NCBI GenBank assembly: GCA_900763675.1
Contig: CAAFLE010000074.1
Location: 1 to 6,211, forward strand
Direction: 5' to 3'
DNA: 6,211 nucleotides
Source: an uncultured Oscillospiraceae bacterium
Lineage (GTDB): Bacteria > Bacillota > Clostridia > Oscillospirales > Oscillospiraceae
The notes below the pieces were generated by a model that saw only the letters and a list, made by a program, of their open reading frames with translations, did no database searches and had not been told where the DNA came from. Both the position numbers and the translations under genes were made by a program. Positions 5,756 through 6,211 of this stretch are shown one piece after another. Every line of letters starts with the position of its first letter. The first letter of the stretch is position 1.

Positions 5756-5760
5756 GGAGG
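5756..5760 (+). promoter_or_regulatory. ribosome binding site setting the valS start
   Basis: GGAGG lies seven bases before ATG 5768 but only one base before the in-frame ATG at 5762. This favours the second ATG and the N-terminus MKELPKIYDP. Confidence 0.8.
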
Positions 5761-5767
5761 AATGAGA

Positions 5768-6211
5768 ATGAAAGAACTGCCGAAGATTTATGATCCCAAG
5801 CAGGTGGAAAGCAAGATCTACCGTTACTGGACGGACGGCGGCTGGTTCCACGCCGAGCGTGACCCGGAGAAAAAGCCGTTCACCATCGTGATCCCGCCCC
5901 CGAACGTCACCGGACAGCTCCATCTCGGTCATGCGTTTGATGAGACCATTCAGGACGTGCTGATCCGCTGGAAGCGTATGAGCGGATATTGTGCGCTGTG
6001 GCTGCCGGGCGTCGATCACGCCGGCATCGCCACGCAGACCAAGGTCGAGGCGGAGCTCCGCAAGGAGGGGCTCACGCGCTTCGATCTCGGCCGCGAAAAG
6101 TTCCTGGACCGTGTGTGGGACTGGAAGCAGCACTACGGCGACCGCATCGTGGAGCAGCTCAAAACGCTCGGCTCTTCGTGCGACTGGGAGCGCCAGCGCT
6201 TCACGATGGAC
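5768..6211 (+). CDS. valS: valyl-tRNA synthetase, N-terminal part (cut by window end)
   Basis: This class I synthetase charges tRNA-Val with valine in the cytoplasm. Only the first 148 codons are present, against about 880 in full-length ValRS; the truncation is the window edge. LPKIYDPKQVESKIYRYW is the usual ValRS opening. IPPPNVTGQLHLGHAFDETIQD contains the HIGH signature as HLGH (residues 52-55). WLPGVDHAGIATQTKVE and DLGREKFLDRVWDWK match ValRS rather than IleRS or LeuRS. The valine specifier of the T-box immediately upstream independently supports the identity. Expression should rise when tRNA-Val is poorly charged. Confidence 0.98.
   Translation, partial: MKELPKIYDPKQVESKIYRYWTDGGWFHAERDPEKKPFTIVIPPPNVTGQLHLGHAFDETIQDVLIRWKRMSGYCALWLPGVDHAGIATQTKVEAELRKEGLTRFDLGREKFLDRVWDWKQHYGDRIVEQLKTLGSSCDWERQRFTMD

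Noticed and set aside
5660..6133. 157-codon minus-strand frame opposite valS
   Set aside because: Antisense shadow of an unmistakable ValRS N-terminus and of the T-box terminator; no ribosome site.

Overview
The window looks like a chromosomal segment from a GC-rich member of the Bacillota, most likely a clostridial lineage. The evidence is a tRNA-Val T-box leader before valS, a class III (Firmicutes-type) fructose-1,6-bisphosphatase, a PyrR-type attenuator, sigma-A style promoters with 17-bp spacers, and strong Shine-Dalgarno sites. Lineage is an inference from gene content. No rRNA, tRNA, CRISPR array or insertion sequence was seen.

Layout. (1) Positions 1-250 hold no coding gene. They contain, on the minus strand, a promoter (141-169), a leader with a PyrR-like binding loop and mutually exclusive antiterminator and terminator helices (17-135), and a pair of direct repeats upstream of the promoter. 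The controlled gene, presumably for pyrimidine synthesis or uptake, lies beyond the left edge. (2) Positions 251-2650 form a minus-strand operon: promoter, glnS (glutaminyl-tRNA synthetase), a damaged membrane acyltransferase with an in-frame TGA and an apparent internal deletion, then an intrinsic terminator. (3) Positions 2639-3551 and 3544-5478 form a plus-strand operon: a promoter whose -35 box abuts that of glnS, an 18-bp palindrome in the leader, a thioredoxin-reductase-like flavoprotein, and an overlapping fbp. (4) From 5483 to the right edge there is a promoter, a T-box leader with a GUC (valine) specifier, an intrinsic terminator, and the first 148 codons of valS.

How the parts relate. 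Three RNA- or DNA-level control points are packed between housekeeping genes: a predicted PyrR attenuator, a divergent promoter pair, and a T-box. No terminator is visible between fbp and valS, so the T-box terminator may also end the reductase-fbp transcript when tRNA-Val is charged. The reductase keeps its FAD-binding ends and its CxxC pair but lacks the usual NADPH-binding motifs. It is therefore a candidate ferredoxin-dependent thioredoxin reductase rather than an ordinary TrxB. The main points for a second look are this reductase, the decayed acyltransferase, and the DNA elements around the two promoter regions.
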